Shown: positions 44,211 through 55,618, counted from the stretch's first letter. The stretch: DNA of 64,000 nucleotides from JAJDXO01 sp965221855 (GCA_965221855.1 CBDCSV010000010.1:62001-126000); one strand, 5' to 3'. The notes: generated by a model from the letters alone, not told the origin. A program made the numbers and translations.

Positions 44211-45490
44211 GGTAACGTCAAGAGTTATGTGTCAGGGAGACTGGGGTACTGATTCCCTGAGACTTGTTTTCGTGAATGAAGACCGCGAAGAGGATGCGGT
44301 CCATTGAGGTTTTATCCTTGAAGGTTCCCATGGGCCGGGTTCGTCTGCGAACCTCGCGGAACCTCCGTTCGATGGCATTGGTGGTCCTGACCTGCTTTCG
44401 CTCGGCGAGGTCCTTGTAGCGGAAGCAGGTGAGCAGGTCGTCGAGGTCGTTGCGCAGGCAGGCGACGGCCTTGGGGTAGGTATCTTCCCAGGCGTCGGCG
44501 AAGCGGCGGGCGGCGGTCTCGGCCTTGCGGCGGTTGGGGGCATTCATGACGGCGTGGACGTCGGCCTTGACGGCCTGCTGGTCGGCTACGCGGACCTTGT
44601 TGAGGATGTTCCTGATTTTGTGCGCCCAGCACCTCTGAACGGGGATGCCGTGATAGACGATCGGCAAGGCGGCGAGCAGGCCTTGGCCGCCATCAACGCA
44701 GATCATCTCAAGGCCCTCGCCGGTGAGGCCGCGGCGGTGCAACGCGGTGAGGAAGCGCTCCCACTCCGCGGCGCTCTCGCTGGCGGCGAGTTGGAAGTCG
44801 ATAATCTCCTTCTTGCCGTCGTGCCGTATGCCCAGCGCCACCAGGACCGGCCTCCTGAGCGCGCCGGCGCCGGTCTTGCAGGCCAGCACCACGCCGTCGA
44901 GCATCAGCGCCTTGTAGGCGTTCTTCAGCGGCCGGCGGTGGAATGCGGCGACCGACAGATCGAGGGTCTTGGCGACCCGGCTCACCGTCGCGGCCGAGAC
45001 CGGACGCCCGAGCAGGGCAAGCAGGACCTCGCCGACCTTGCGGGTCGAGAGCCCCAGCACGAAGCCGGCCAGGATGGCGCGGTCGATCTCTGGAGCGCGC
45101 CTTGCGTAGCTCTTCAGAACCTCGGTCGGGCAGAAGTGCCGGGTGCGCGGCACGTTGAGCTCGATGTCGCCGAGCTCGCTGAGCAGGCGGCGCCGGTAGG
45201 TGCCGTTGCGCCGGTCGCGCATAGCGCTGCCATCGAGGCCGTCGAGCCAGCGATCCACCGCCTCGGCCATCCGGCCCTCGATGATCTCGGCCAGCGCCTG
45301 GCGGCCAAGCGGGCGATAACCCTCGCCCCAGTCCAATCCGCCTGCTTGCATCTCCTTCACCACCTCAAAGGCTTGTGGTAGGTTCTCAATCGTTACAGCT
45401 TGCTGTGGCATCGGGGTGCTCCTTCTTGCGGTTGTCGTAAACCACAGGGAGTACCCCATTCCCAACTGACACATAAATTTTTACGTCACC
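44211..45490 (-). mobile_element. IS256-family element, copy 2
   Basis: This 1280-bp copy is in reverse orientation, with an 8-bp target duplication CCGCCCGG at 44203-44210 and 45491-45498. It sits in the divergent promoter region between lacI and the second hydroxyacid dehydrogenase. Its ribosome-site variant is AAGGAG. Confidence 0.95.
44218..45411 (-). CDS. IS256-family transposase, copy 2
   Basis: The protein is identical to copy 1 from the ATG (397 residues, D172, D240, E348). The frame can be read 21 codons further upstream, but the ribosome site AAGGAG places the start at 45411. It is intact. Confidence 0.93.
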   Translation of the reverse strand: MPQQAVTIENLPQAFEVVKEMQAGGLDWGEGYRPLGRQALAEIIEGRMAEAVDRWLDGLDGSAMRDRRNGTYRRRLLSELGDIELNVPRTRHFCPTEVLKSYARRAPEIDRAILAGFVLGLSTRKVGEVLLALLGRPVSAATVSRVAKTLDLSVAAFHRRPLKNAYKALMLDGVVLACKTGAGALRRPVLVALGIRHDGKKEIIDFQLAASESAAEWERFLTALHRRGLTGEGLEMICVDGGQGLLAALPIVYHGIPVQRCWAHKIRNILNKVRVADQQAVKADVHAVMNAPNRRKAETAARRFADAWEDTYPKAVACLRNDLDDLLTCFRYKDLAERKQVRTTNAIERRFREVRRRTRPMGTFKDKTSMDRILFAVFIHENKSQGISTPVSLTHNS

Positions 45491-45534
45491 CCGCCCGGCG
45501 TGAAGAGGGCGGTCCTTGGAGGAGGAATGGTGTG

Positions 45535-46473
45535 ATGGCCGGAGATCTGAAGGGCTACACGGTTGGCTGGATCGGGACCGGACGCATGGGCTTCGCCATG
45601 GCGAAACGCCTGCTGCAGGCGGGCGCGGACGTCTCGGTGTGGAACCGAACGCGCTCCAAGGCGGAACCGCTCGAGGCGTTCGGCGCCACCGTCGTCGACA
45701 ATCCCTCGGATCTGGCCGACCGGGATATCGTATTCACCATGGTCGCCGGACCCCAGGACGTGATCAACATGACCATCGGCGACGGCGGCGTCCTGTCGGT
45801 CGAGGGCGCCGCGCCGAAGCTGCTCATCGACTGTACGAGTATTTCCGAAGAGGCCTCCAGGACCGTCCGCGAGGCGGCCGCCAAACTCGGCTGCAAGATG
45901 CTCGATGCGCCGGTGAGCGGCAATGCGAAGGTCGTCACGGCGGGCAAACTGTCCATCGTGGCCTCCGGAGACAAGGATGCCTACGACATCGCCGAGCCGT
46001 TTCTCGGCGCCATCGGCCGGGGCGTGACCTATGTCGGCGAAGGCGAACTCGCGCGGATGGTCAAGATCTGCCACAACGTCCTGCTGGGCGTGGTCATCCA
46101 ATCCCTTGCCGAGATCACCATCCTGGCGGAAAAGGGCGGCGTTCCCCGGCATGCCTTCCTGGATTTCATCAACAAGAGCGTCATGGGTTCCATGTTCTCC
46201 CGATACAAGACGCCGGCGCTGGTCAATCTCGACTGGACCCCGACGTTCACGCCGGTCCTGCTGCGCAAGGATCTGGATCTGGGCCTGTCGGCGGCGCGCG
46301 AACAGGACGTGCCCATGCCGCTGGCGACGGCGACACGGGAAATCGTTCAGACGCTGATCGGCAACGGATACGTCGAGGAGGATTTCGCCACCCTGCTGGA
46401 ACTGCAGGCCAAGGCCTCGGGGCTGGACCTCGAGCCCGAAAACGTCGACGTATCGACGGGCCTCGAAGACTAG
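45535..46473 (+). CDS. beta-hydroxyacid dehydrogenase (3-HIBADH family), copy 2
   Basis: The product is 312 residues, a paralogue of 42148-43086. It has NAD motif GWIGTGRMGFAMA, substrate loop DAPVSGNAKVVTAG and catalytic Lys in VKICHN. The start is ATG at 45535 after GGAGGAGG; a longer in-frame start lies inside IS256 and is not native. Its own promoter is now separated by IS256 copy 2. The TAG stop (46471-46473) is the IS630-A insertion point; the last base belongs to the element and the protein is unchanged. Confidence 0.88.
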   Translation: MAGDLKGYTVGWIGTGRMGFAMAKRLLQAGADVSVWNRTRSKAEPLEAFGATVVDNPSDLADRDIVFTMVAGPQDVINMTIGDGGVLSVEGAAPKLLIDCTSISEEASRTVREAAAKLGCKMLDAPVSGNAKVVTAGKLSIVASGDKDAYDIAEPFLGAIGRGVTYVGEGELARMVKICHNVLLGVVIQSLAEITILAEKGGVPRHAFLDFINKSVMGSMFSRYKTPALVNLDWTPTFTPVLLRKDLDLGLSAAREQDVPMPLATATREIVQTLIGNGYVEEDFATLLELQAKASGLDLEPENVDVSTGLED

Positions 46474-47525
46474 AGAGTTTTCTGATCTGACGGAATCGTT
46501 AGGGATTCCCAAAGTCTCTGATTTCTGATTCAAGATGTGGGCTGGTGAAGGAGGCCAGCCTGCATGACGAGACCACTTTCGAATGATCTACGACATCGGT
46601 TGGTTGCGGCGGTGGACGGCGGGATGTCGCGTCGGTCTGCGGCGAAGGTTTTTGGGGTTGCGGCCTCGACGGCGATCAAATGGGTTGATCAGTGGCGGCA
46701 GCGGGGTGATGTGCGGCCCCGGCCGCAAGGCGGGGACCGCCGCTCTCACCGCCTTGAAGCGTATGCCGAGGAGGTTCTGGCGCTTGTCACGGAGACACCG
46801 GACATCACCCTGGCCGAGATCGCAGCCTGTCTGGAGGAGGTGCACGGGCTTCGGGTTGCCCCGAGCACGGTCTGGCGGCTGCTCGACCGCCACGGCATGA
46901 CCTTCAAAAAAAACCGCGCACGCCAGCGAGCAGCAACGTCCTGATGTCTTGGCGCGCCGGCAGGCCTGGGCCGAGGCGCAGCCCGGCCTGATGCCGGAGC
47001 GGCTGGTCTTCATCGACGAGACCGGCACATCGACCAAGATGGCCCGGCGCTATGGCCGCGCGCCGCGCGGGCAGCGCTGCCAAGCCGCCATCCCTCACGG
47101 CCACTGGAAGACCACCACTTTGGTCGCTGCTCTCACGCTCGACGGCATCCTCGCCCCCATGACCATCGATGGGGCGATGACCGGGGCAGCCTTCCTTGCC
47201 TATGTCGAGCAAATCCTGGTCCCAACCCTCAAACCCGGAGACATCGTCATTATGGACAATCTGCCAGCCCATAAGCCCGCCAGCGTGCGTAAGGCCATCG
47301 AAGACGCCGGCGCCGAGCTCCGCTTCCTGCCGCCCTACTCACCCGACTTCAACCCAATCGAGATGGCCTTCGCAAAGCTCAAGGCCCTCCTCAAAAAGAC
47401 CGCAGCCAGAACCGTCGACGACCTCTACGACGCCATCGCAACCGCCATCGACACAGTCACCCAATCCGAGTGCCAAAACTACTTCACTGCCGCAGGCTAT
47501 GACCGGGTGTGATCAGAAAATGCTC
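46473..47525 (+). mobile_element. IS630-family element A, copy 2
   Basis: This 1053-bp copy, apparently identical to copy 1, is flanked by TA at 46471-46472 and 47526-47527. It inserted at the CTAG of a TAG stop codon. Its right TA is shared with IS630-B copy 2. Confidence 0.93.
46564..47512 (+). CDS. IS630-family transposase A, copy 2 (two frames joined at A8)
   Basis: The two-frame layout matches 9482-10430: HTH frame to 46944, DDE frame to 47512, slip site of eight A at 46906-46913. It appears intact. Confidence 0.88.
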
Positions 47526-47527
47526 TA

Positions 47528-48577
47528 GAGCGTATTTGAGATTGATTGAATCATTTTAGGGATTCCCAAGTATGGGCGAACCATGATTCAAGATGGATGC
47601 TGGGCAAGGAGGCCAGCATTCATGGCGAGACCTTATTCGATTGATTTGCGAGAGCGTGTTGTTTTGGCGGTTTTGGCGGGGGAGAGTTGCCGCGCTGTAG
47701 CGGCTCGGTTTGGGGTTGCGGTTTCGAGCGTGGTTAAGTGGTCGCAGCGCTACCGGTGGACGGGGAGTGTTGCGCCCGGCAAGATGGGCGGTCACCGCCG
47801 CCGGGTTCTTGAGCCCCATCGGGAGTTCATTGTCGGCCGGATCGACCAGGAGCCGCATCTGACGCTGCATCGGTTGAGAGACGAGTTGGCCGCTCGGGGT
47901 GTCAGGGTATCCCACAGCACGGTATGGCTGTTTCTGCGCCGTGAAGGGCTGCGCTTTAAAAAAAACCCTGTTCGCCGTTGAACGGGCGCGCGCGGACATC
48001 GCCCGCCATCGCAGGCGCTGGAAGGCGTGGCAGGCAAAGCTTGATCCCGAACGGCTGGTATTCATTGATGAAACCTGGATCCGGACCAATATGGCCCCGC
48101 TGCGCGGCTGGGGGCCGAAAGGGGAGCGGGTCCGCGGCTTTGCCCCCCATGGGCGGTGGCACACCCTGACCTTCATCGGCGCGCTGCGCTGCGACCGGTT
48201 CACCGCGCCCTGCGTCTTCGACGGCCCCATCAATGGCGTGTGCTTCCGCGCCTACGTCGAGCAGCTGCTCGTGCCGACCCTGGTGCCCGGCGACATCGTC
48301 ATCATGGACAATCTCGGCAGCCACAAGTCAAAAGCCGTGCGAAACGCCATCCGTGCCGCCGGAGCCAAGCTGTGGCTCCTGCCCAAATATTCCCCCGACC
48401 TCAATCCCATCGAGCAGACCTTTGCCCAAATCAAGCACTGGATGAGAAACGCCCAGAAGCGGGAGATCGACGACTTATGGCGCCATCTCGGGAGCCTCAT
48501 CGACACCATCGAGCCACAGCAATGCGCCAACTACTTCAAAAACGCAGGATACGCTTCCGTCAAAATATGAAACGCTC
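47528..48577 (+). mobile_element. IS630-family element B, copy 2
   Basis: This 1050-bp copy directly follows IS630-A, with only the shared TA between them, and ends at TA 48578-48579. The junction reads CTCTAGAG, so one element inserted at the CTAG formed by the end of the other. Confidence 0.93.
47622..48570 (+). CDS. IS630-family transposase B, copy 2 (two frames joined at A8)
   Basis: The ATG at 47622 follows AGGAGG. The HTH frame ends at 47981, the DDE frame at 48570, and the slip run of eight A is at 47958-47965. One substitution relative to copy 1 (base 47757) gives Trp for Arg in the HTH region. It is otherwise intact. Confidence 0.85.
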
Positions 48578-48669
48578 TAGCTGTTGCGGGGTGACGCCCG
48601 GGCGCGGCCGAGGCATGGCCCCGTCCGGGCGGCATTTTCTTTGCGCCCGCCGCCTTGTACCCTGCTTTC

Positions 48670-49548
48670 ATGGCTGAACTATCCGTCCTGGGCGATGTCC
48701 GCGCCGAGCTTGGGGAATCACCGGTGTGGTCCGCCGGCGAAAACGCCGTCTATTGGATCGATATCCTGGGAAAGCTGATCCACCGGACCGATCCCGGTTC
48801 CGGCGGGACCCGGTCCTGGGACTTGCCCAGCCATCCCGGGATGATTTCGCTCCGCCGGAAAGGCGGGCTGGTGGTCGCCCTGGAGGACGGGATCCACGCC
48901 TTCGATCCCGCCACCGGAAATCTGGACTTGCTGGCGCCGCTGGAGACGGAAATTCCGGAGAACCGCCCCAATGACGGCAAGTGCGATACCGCCGGACGGC
49001 TGTGGGTCGGAACCATGAACAAGCACGATTCCGATCTGGCGACGGGCAATTTCTACCGCATTGATCCCGGCCTGTCGGCGACGCTGATGGAAAGCGGTCT
49101 CAGGATTCCCAACGGCCTGGCCTGGTCGCCGGACGATGCCCGCATGTTCCGGACCGACACGCGCTCAGGTCTCGTGCGGGCATTTGGCTTCGACGTCCGG
49201 ACGGGCGGCATATGGGGCGAGACGGAATTCTTCACCTTCGACCGCGCGCTCGACGGCGGGGTCGACGGCGCGGCCATGGACACGGACGGCGGCTACTGGA
49301 CGGCCCAATATGGGGTTGGACGGCTGCGCCGGACGCTGCCGGACGGATCGGCCGGCATGGAAATCCCCCTCCCCGTCTCGCAGCCGACCATGCCGGCCTT
49401 CGGCGGCCCCGGGATGAAGACCCTGTTCGTCACCTCGGCGCGGCAGCGGCTGGGCGACGAAGTGCTGTCCGCCGAGCCGGACGCCGGCGCGCTGCTCGCC
49501 GTCGAGACGGAATTTACCGGCGTGCCGGTGGGCGAATTCGGGGGTTAG
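48670..49548 (+). CDS. SMP-30/gluconolactonase-family protein
   Basis: This 292-residue six-bladed propeller has the metal-site segments GESPVWSAGENAVYWID, ENRPNDGKCDTAGRLWVGTM and IPNGLAWSPDDARMF. It hydrolyses sugar-acid or other lactones. Before the IS630 insertions it lay about 90 bp downstream of the second hydroxyacid dehydrogenase and was probably in the same LacI-controlled operon; it may now depend on read-through from the elements. Confidence 0.85.
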   Translation: MAELSVLGDVRAELGESPVWSAGENAVYWIDILGKLIHRTDPGSGGTRSWDLPSHPGMISLRRKGGLVVALEDGIHAFDPATGNLDLLAPLETEIPENRPNDGKCDTAGRLWVGTMNKHDSDLATGNFYRIDPGLSATLMESGLRIPNGLAWSPDDARMFRTDTRSGLVRAFGFDVRTGGIWGETEFFTFDRALDGGVDGAAMDTDGGYWTAQYGVGRLRRTLPDGSAGMEIPLPVSQPTMPAFGGPGMKTLFVTSARQRLGDEVLSAEPDAGALLAVETEFTGVPVGEFGG

Positions 49549-49552
49549 GCAG

Positions 49553-50860
49553 CTACGCGCCCCGCTCGTACACTTTCGCCCCGTTCGCATAGGTCGCGCG
49601 GATCGCCCGGTCGTCGGCCAGCACGATCTGGGCGAACAGCAATTCCCCGAGAGTTTCGGCGCGGCTGGCGCGGTGGGCGATGAGATCGGTGGAGGCCGGG
49701 TCGATCACCGTCACATCGGCCTCGTAGCCGGGCGCCAGGCGGCCGATCCTGTCCCCCAGATGCAGCGCCCGGGCGCCGCCGAGGGTCGCCAGGTAAAAGC
49801 ACTCGAAGGGCGAGACGGCGTCGTCGTGGAACCGCGCGATCTCGTGGGCAGCCTTCATGGTGGCGAAGGGCGACATGGAAGTGCCGCCGCCCACATCGGT
49901 GCCGAGCGCCACGGGAACGCCCGCCCCCTTCAGCTTGCGGAATTCGAAGAGGCCGCTGCCCAGGAACAGGTTGGATGTCGGGCAGTGAACGATTGTGGTG
50001 CCGGTCTCCGCGGCCCGCGCCGTCTCGGCGTCGGAGAAATGAATGCCGTGGCTGAACAGCGCCCGCTCGCCCAGCAGGCCGAACCGGTCATAGACGTCCA
50101 GATAGGAGCCGGCCTCCGGGAACAGCCGTTCCACCCACTCGATCTCGCGGACGTCTTCCGACACGTGGGACTGGACATAGACGCCGTCGTGCTCGGCGAA
50201 CAGCGCCCCCGCCGCCTCCAGCTGTTCCGGCGACGATGTCGGCGCGAACCGGGGCGTGATGCCGTAGAGGCACCGCCCCGCCCCGTGCCACTTCTCGATC
50301 AGCGCCTTGGAGTGGTCGTAGGCCTCGTCAGGCGTATCCAGCAGTTCGTCCGGCGCGTGGCGGTCCATCAGCACCTTGCCGGCGATAGTCCTGAGGCCCC
50401 GGCGGGCGGCTTCCTCGAAGCAGGCCTCCACCGACTGCGGGTGGGTGGTGCAATAGACCGCGGATGTGGTGAAGCCATTCCGCACCAGTTCATCGAAAAA
50501 CAGCTTGGCGGCGGCGGCCGCCACGTCGCGGTCGGCGAACCTGGATTCCTCCGGGAACGTGTAGCTGTTGAGCCAATCGATGAGTTTGCCGCCGTAGGAC
50601 GCGATCACCCCCAACTGGGGATAGTGGACATGGGCGTCGATGAAGCCCGCGGTGACGAGATGACCGGGATAGTGATCGACGTCGACACCGGCGGGGATGT
50701 CCGCCCCATCGAGCACCGAGGCAATCGTGCCGCCCTCGATCAGAACGGCGCCGTCTTCGAGGTAGGTATAGGCGGCGTCCCCCGCGGTTTCGGGATCGTC
50801 GTCGAAGCTCAGCACCCGGCCCCGAATGGCCAGCGCCGGCGCGTCACCGCCTGTGGTCAT
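49553..50860 (-). CDS. guaD: guanine deaminase
   Basis: This 435-residue amidohydrolase has the HxH motif GFIDAHVHYPQ, then SYTFPEESRFAD, VQSHVSED, FSHGIHFSD, HCPTSNLFLGSG and ALGTDVGGGTS, the full guanine deaminase set. It converts guanine to xanthine. It is the last gene of the BMP-type transporter operon (69 bp after the binding protein), consistent with purine uptake and salvage or catabolism. Confidence 0.93.
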   Translation of the reverse strand: MTTGGDAPALAIRGRVLSFDDDPETAGDAAYTYLEDGAVLIEGGTIASVLDGADIPAGVDVDHYPGHLVTAGFIDAHVHYPQLGVIASYGGKLIDWLNSYTFPEESRFADRDVAAAAAKLFFDELVRNGFTTSAVYCTTHPQSVEACFEEAARRGLRTIAGKVLMDRHAPDELLDTPDEAYDHSKALIEKWHGAGRCLYGITPRFAPTSSPEQLEAAGALFAEHDGVYVQSHVSEDVREIEWVERLFPEAGSYLDVYDRFGLLGERALFSHGIHFSDAETARAAETGTTIVHCPTSNLFLGSGLFEFRKLKGAGVPVALGTDVGGGTSMSPFATMKAAHEIARFHDDAVSPFECFYLATLGGARALHLGDRIGRLAPGYEADVTVIDPASTDLIAHRASRAETLGELLFAQIVLADDRAIRATYANGAKVYERGA

Positions 50861-50929
50861 GGTCGCTGTTCAGGGAAGGCGGACGGCCGGCCCCGGGGTC
50901 GATCCGGAACCGGCCGCATCCGGCAATGC

Positions 50930-52015
50930 CTATTGCGGGATTTTGCCTTCGACCCCTTCCACATAGAAGTTCATGCCGAGCATGGTCTTGTCGTCCATGA
51001 CCTCACCGGCCTTGAGGATGACCTTGCCCGACTGATCCTTGATCGGACCCGCGAAGGGATGGACGCTGCCGTCGATGATGCCCTTCCGGGCCTTCTCGGC
51101 CATCGCCACCACGTCCGCCGGAATGGCGGAGTTGTAGCTGGAGAGCTTCACCATGCCGGACTTGAACCCGCCCCAGACGTCGCCCGACTTCCAGGTGCCG
51201 TCGAGAACCGCCTTGGTGCGCTCGATGTAGTACGGCGCCCAATCATCGATGATGGCGGTCAGGTGGGCCTTGGGTCCGAAGGCCTTCATGTCGGAAGCCT
51301 GTCCCACGGCCCAGATGCCCCGGCGTTCGGCCGCCTGCACCGGCGCCGGCGAATCCGTGTGCTGCAGCATCACGTCGGCGCCCTGGTCGACGAGCGCCTT
51401 CGCGGCGTCGGCTTCCTTGCCCGGATCGAACCAGGACGAGACCCAGACCACCTTCACGGTCACCTTGGGATTGACCGAACGGGCGGCGATGGCGACGGCG
51501 TTGATGCCCCGGATCACTTCGGGAATCGGGAACGACGCCACATAGCCGAGGACATTGGTCTTGGTCATCTTGCCGGCGATCAGGCCGATCACGTGCCGGC
51601 CTTCATAGAACCGGGCCGAGTAGGTCGCGACGTTGTCGGCCCGCTTGAAGCCGGTGGCGTGCTCGAACTTGACCTTCGGGAACCGCTTGGCGACGCGGAC
51701 GGTCGGGTTCATGTAGCCGAACGACGTGGTGAAGATGAGACCGTGACCGGTCGAGGCCAGCCGGGTAATGACCCGCGTGGCATCGGCGCCTTCCGGCACG
51801 CTCTCGACGAACGAGGTCTTCACCCTGTCGCCCAGCGCCTTCTGGACGGCGATGCGGCCCTGGTTGTGCTCGTAGGTCCAGCCGTGGTCACCCACCGGGC
51901 CCACATAGACGAAGCCGACCTTCAACGGATCGGCGGCCTGCGCGAGGCCGGACGCGGCGAGCATGACGCCCGCGGCGAGGCCGGAGAGCAGGCCCAGTTT
52001 CTTGCCTAGTTTCAT
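50930..52015 (-). CDS. BMP-family ABC substrate-binding protein (nucleobase/nucleoside)
   Basis: This 361-residue exported protein has a signal peptide cleaved near GLAQA-ADP. The BMP/PnrA fold shows GFVYVGPVGDHGWTYEH, GHGLIFTTSFGYMN and DVMLQHTDSPAP. It binds purines or nucleosides for the two permeases and the ATPase encoded upstream. The adjacent guaD supports a purine ligand. Confidence 0.9.
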   Translation of the reverse strand: MKLGKKLGLLSGLAAGVMLAASGLAQAADPLKVGFVYVGPVGDHGWTYEHNQGRIAVQKALGDRVKTSFVESVPEGADATRVITRLASTGHGLIFTTSFGYMNPTVRVAKRFPKVKFEHATGFKRADNVATYSARFYEGRHVIGLIAGKMTKTNVLGYVASFPIPEVIRGINAVAIAARSVNPKVTVKVVWVSSWFDPGKEADAAKALVDQGADVMLQHTDSPAPVQAAERRGIWAVGQASDMKAFGPKAHLTAIIDDWAPYYIERTKAVLDGTWKSGDVWGGFKSGMVKLSSYNSAIPADVVAMAEKARKGIIDGSVHPFAGPIKDQSGKVILKAGEVMDDKTMLGMNFYVEGVEGKIPQ

Positions 52016-52042
52016 TTGCGTATCCTCCCTTTCGATTGTGAC

Positions 52043-52978
52043 TTAACCGGTTGCGTGGAAACTCTTGCCGAGACAGGCCGGCGCGTTGAGACGGATCAAG
52101 GCGCTGTCCCGGGATATTATCACCAGGACCAAGATTGTCGCGAGATAGGGCGCGATTGCAAGGACCTGCGGCGGAATCTCGATCCCCAAACCCTGGGCGT
52201 GAAGCTGCATGATGGTGAGGCCGCCGAACAGATAGGCGCCGACGAACACCCGGGCCGGCCGCCAGGACGCGAACACCACCAGCGCCAGCGCGATCCAGCC
52301 CCGCCCGGCGGTCATGTTCTCGACCCACAGCGGCGTATGGACCAGCGACAGATAGGCGCCGCCGAGCCCGGCCATGGCGCCGCCGAACAGCACCGCCAGC
52401 AGACGCACCAGATTGACCGGATAGCCGATGGAATGGGCCGCGTTGTGGTTTTCGCCGACGGCGCGGAGCACCATGCCCGCACGGCTCCTGTTGAGGAACC
52501 AGCCGACGGCGATCATCAGGATCACCGAGAAGTAGACCAGAACGTCGTGCCCCAGCAGCAGGGTGCCGATCAGCGGCCCGACGACCGGGATCTGCTCCAG
52601 GAGAGGAAATTCCAGGTGGGGCAGGCCGGGGAACGTCTTGCCGACCATCCCGTGGCCCATCAGCGCGCTCAATCCCAGCCCGAACAGGGTCAGGGCAAGG
52701 CCGGTGGCGACCTGGTTGGAAAGCAGATAGAGGGTAAGGACGCCGAAGATCAGCGCCATGGCCGCCCCGGCGAAAGCGCCGGTCAGCACGGCGAGGGCGC
52801 CGCTGCCGGTGGTGACGCCCACGGCGAAGGCCGAAACGGCGCCGACGATCATCATCCCCTCGACGCCGAGATTGAGGACGCCCGACTTCTCGGCCACCAG
52901 TTCGCCGATGCCGGCAAAGACGAACGGCGTCGAGGCGGTCACCACCGACAACAGGAAGGGAATGAACCATTCAGGCAT
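52043..52978 (-). CDS. BMP-type ABC transporter permease 2
   Basis: This 311-residue inner-membrane protein opens MPEWFIPFLLSVVTASTPF and has the BPD_transp_2 segment LNLGVEGMMIVGAV, which contacts the ATPase. Its ATG overlaps the stop of permease 1 (TGATG), so the two are translationally coupled. Confidence 0.92.
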   Translation of the reverse strand: MPEWFIPFLLSVVTASTPFVFAGIGELVAEKSGVLNLGVEGMMIVGAVSAFAVGVTTGSGALAVLTGAFAGAAMALIFGVLTLYLLSNQVATGLALTLFGLGLSALMGHGMVGKTFPGLPHLEFPLLEQIPVVGPLIGTLLLGHDVLVYFSVILMIAVGWFLNRSRAGMVLRAVGENHNAAHSIGYPVNLVRLLAVLFGGAMAGLGGAYLSLVHTPLWVENMTAGRGWIALALVVFASWRPARVFVGAYLFGGLTIMQLHAQGLGIEIPPQVLAIAPYLATILVLVIISRDSALIRLNAPACLGKSFHATG

Positions 52979-54064
52979 CAGCCCGCCTCCTCCGCCGCTA
53001 TGGTCGATGACGCCTTCGGGCCGCCGAATGTCACCCGGTACTTGATCAGCACGTCGGCGGCCAGCAGGAAGAACAGCAGCATACCCTGGAAGACGCCCGT
53101 GACCGCATTGGGCAGGTTCATCTCGATCTGGGCGTTTTCGCCGCCGAGATAGGTCAGCGCCATGAGGAGCCCGGCGAACAGCACGCCCACCGGATGCAGC
53201 CGCCCGAGGAAGGCGACGATAATGGCGGTGAAGCCGTAGCCCGGCGAAATGTTCGGCACGATCTGCTGGATCGGGCCCGAAACCTCGATCATCCCCGCAA
53301 GCCCCGCCGCGCCGCCGCTCATCAGCAGCGTAATCCAGATGATCTTCTTCTCCTTGAATCCGGCGAAGCTGGCCGCCATGGGCGCCATGCCGGTCACCCG
53401 GATCTGGAACCCGATGATGTGCCGCGCGATCAGTATCCAGCCGGTGGCGACCGCCGCCAGCGCGAACAGCCAGCCGGCGTGCAGCCGCGTGGTCTCGATC
53501 ATCACCGGCAGGATGCCGGCATCCGGGAACAGGCGGGACTCGGGGAAGTTCTGGCCCTCCGGGTCCTTCCACGGGCCGTGGATCAGGTAGCTCAGGAGCA
53601 GGAGCGCCACATAGACCAGCATCAGGCTGGTGAGGATTTCGTTAGTATTGTAGCGGGTCTTCAGGAACGCCGGGATCGCCGCCCAGGCCATACCGCCCAG
53701 GATGCCGGCGACCGCCATGGCCGGGAGCAGGAACAGGCTTTCGCTCTCGAAGAACAGCAGCGCAAGGCCGCCGCCGGCCAGCGCGCCGATGGTCAACTGC
53801 CCCTCGGCGCCGATGTTCCACACGTTGGCCTGAAAGCCGAAGGACAGGCCGACGGCGATGAGCACCAGGGGCGTGCCCTTGACGAACAGTTCGGCGAACC
53901 CGTCGAGGGTTGAAATGGGCTTGACAAAGAACGACAGGATGGCGTCGACCGGATTGACGCCGAGGATGGCGAACAGGAACACGCCGGCGATCAGGGTAAG
54001 AACGACGGCGATGAACGGCGAGGCATAGACCATCGCCCGGGATATCTCGCCCCGGTTTTCCAGC

Positions 54065-54075
<11 letters not shown>
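52978..54075 (-). CDS. BMP-type ABC transporter permease 1
   Basis: This 365-residue protein of the BPD_transp_2 family has NVWNIGAEGQLTIGALAGG and FLKTRYNTNEILTSLMLVY, typical of the YufP-like partner. It overlaps the ATPase gene by 11 bp. Confidence 0.92.

Positions 54076-55614
<1,539 letters not shown>

Positions 55615-55618
<4 letters not shown>

Noticed and set aside
45400..45534. Longer start for the second hydroxyacid dehydrogenase inside IS256
   Set aside because: The extension encodes antisense IS end sequence; the ATG at 45535 has a strong ribosome site and matches the paralogue's N-terminus.
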